Shown here in pieces: positions 63,722 to 64,000 of a DNA stretch of 64,000 bases (the stretch's first letter is position 1; the number at the start of each line of letters is the position of its first letter). The notes under the pieces were generated by a model. That model had not been told where the DNA came from and did not search any database. It saw only the letters and a list, made by a program, of their open reading frames with translations. Source of the stretch: Nocardioides sp. BP30 (lineage in GTDB: Bacteria > Actinomycetota > Actinomycetes > Propionibacteriales > Nocardioidaceae); the NCBI RefSeq assembly GCF_029873215.1, contig NZ_CP123620.1, forward strand, positions 3,286,001 through 3,350,000, written 5' to 3'. Position numbers and translations under genes: made by a program.

Positions 63722-64000
63722 ATGACCGAACCAGGTCGGGTTGCGCTCATCACCGGCGCCACCCAAGGACTCGGAGCAGCACTCGTCGGCGAACTCGCGC
63801 GACGACTCGGCCCGCACGACACCGTCTACGCGACCGGCCGTGACCTCGATCGCCTCGCCGAGGTGTGCGAGGCAGCAAGCACCTCCACCGGCGCCCAGGT
63901 CCGCTCCGAGCACTTCGACGTCAGCGATCCTCAGCGCACCCCGCAGCTCGCTGATCTCATGCGGGAGCGTCACGGCGGCGTCGACATCGTCTTCAACAAC
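63722..64000 (+). CDS. Short-chain dehydrogenase, N-terminal part (3' end outside window)
   Basis: 93 residues visible. Start ATG with AGGGAG upstream. Rossmann motif TGATQGLGAALV, ATGRDLDRL, HFDVSD and the end of the fourth strand DIVFNN are those of classical SDRs. Probably under the nearby XRE regulator. Confidence 0.88.
   Translation, partial: MTEPGRVALITGATQGLGAALVGELARRLGPHDTVYATGRDLDRLAEVCEAASTSTGAQVRSEHFDVSDPQRTPQLADLMRERHGGVDIVFNN

Noticed and set aside
1..64000. Insertion sequences, prophage or integrated plasmid
   Set aside because: No transposase, integrase, recombinase or phage structural gene was seen among the supported coding regions.

Overview
The window is very GC-rich, gene-dense DNA. 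It has leaderless starts, 4-bp start/stop overlaps, many GTG starts, F420-dependent-type and DUF1206/DUF5994 proteins, and a Streptomyces-like hut gene set. Together these point to a high-GC actinobacterium; a Nocardioides-like (Nocardioidaceae) origin is my best guess from style, not a proof. The content is chromosomal. I found no rRNA, insertion sequence, phage or CRISPR array, and one tRNA (tRNA-Sec).

Layout. 1-9.4 kb: end of an MFS exporter with a coupled secreted protein, a TauE/SafE permease, an F420-type oxidoreductase, DUF1206 and TspO membrane proteins, a Kup potassium transporter, and a divergent AraC/DUF2000 pair. 9.5-14.3 kb: a PLP decarboxylase, then a membrane GGDEF-EAL (c-di-GMP) protein followed closely by a GNAT/autoinducer-synthase-like protein. 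14.3-18.8 kb: alcohol dehydrogenase, small proteins, and 6-phosphogluconate dehydrogenase. 18.9-26.8 kb: a complete histidine utilisation operon (hutH-hutU-M20 amidohydrolase-hutF-hutI) divergent from an IclR regulator, with twin operator-like palindromes between them. 27-30.8 kb: two chemoreceptors, one soluble with duplicated GAF domains and one transmembrane whose cytoplasmic half has foreign-looking codon usage.

30.8-43.7 kb is a galactoside region. A DeoR regulator is divergent from galT-galK-galM. Then come a secreted sialidase-fold/ricin-lectin protein, a GH2 glycosidase, a LacI regulator and a sugar ABC importer (two permeases and a lipoprotein, no ATPase). Three TGCA-N-CGTTGCA palindromes in front of the secreted enzyme, the GH2 gene and the binding-protein gene tie these to the LacI protein. 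The likely flow is extracellular glycan release, import, intracellular hydrolysis, then the Leloir pathway.

43.9-51.2 kb: an MFS exporter divergent from a two-component system, followed by two membrane glycosyltransferases. A 14-bp direct repeat in front of them looks like the response-regulator site. 51.2-54.4 kb: a tightly overlapping three-gene operon of unknown function (acyl-CoA-dehydrogenase-like protein, PIG-L deacetylase fused to a NodS-like methyltransferase, family 2 glycosyltransferase). Its logic resembles lipo-chitooligosaccharide modification and it is the best candidate here for an undescribed pathway. 54.5-58.9 kb: the complete selenocysteine machinery selD-selA-selB plus tRNA-Sec, with no selenoprotein found in the window. 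59-64 kb: a lipase-like hydrolase, a poorly coding stretch with small candidates, DUF5994, an XRE/MmyB regulator, a VOC protein and the start of a short-chain dehydrogenase.

Long perfect or near-perfect palindromes sit between many convergent gene pairs, and one palindromic arm sequence recurs 51 kb away.
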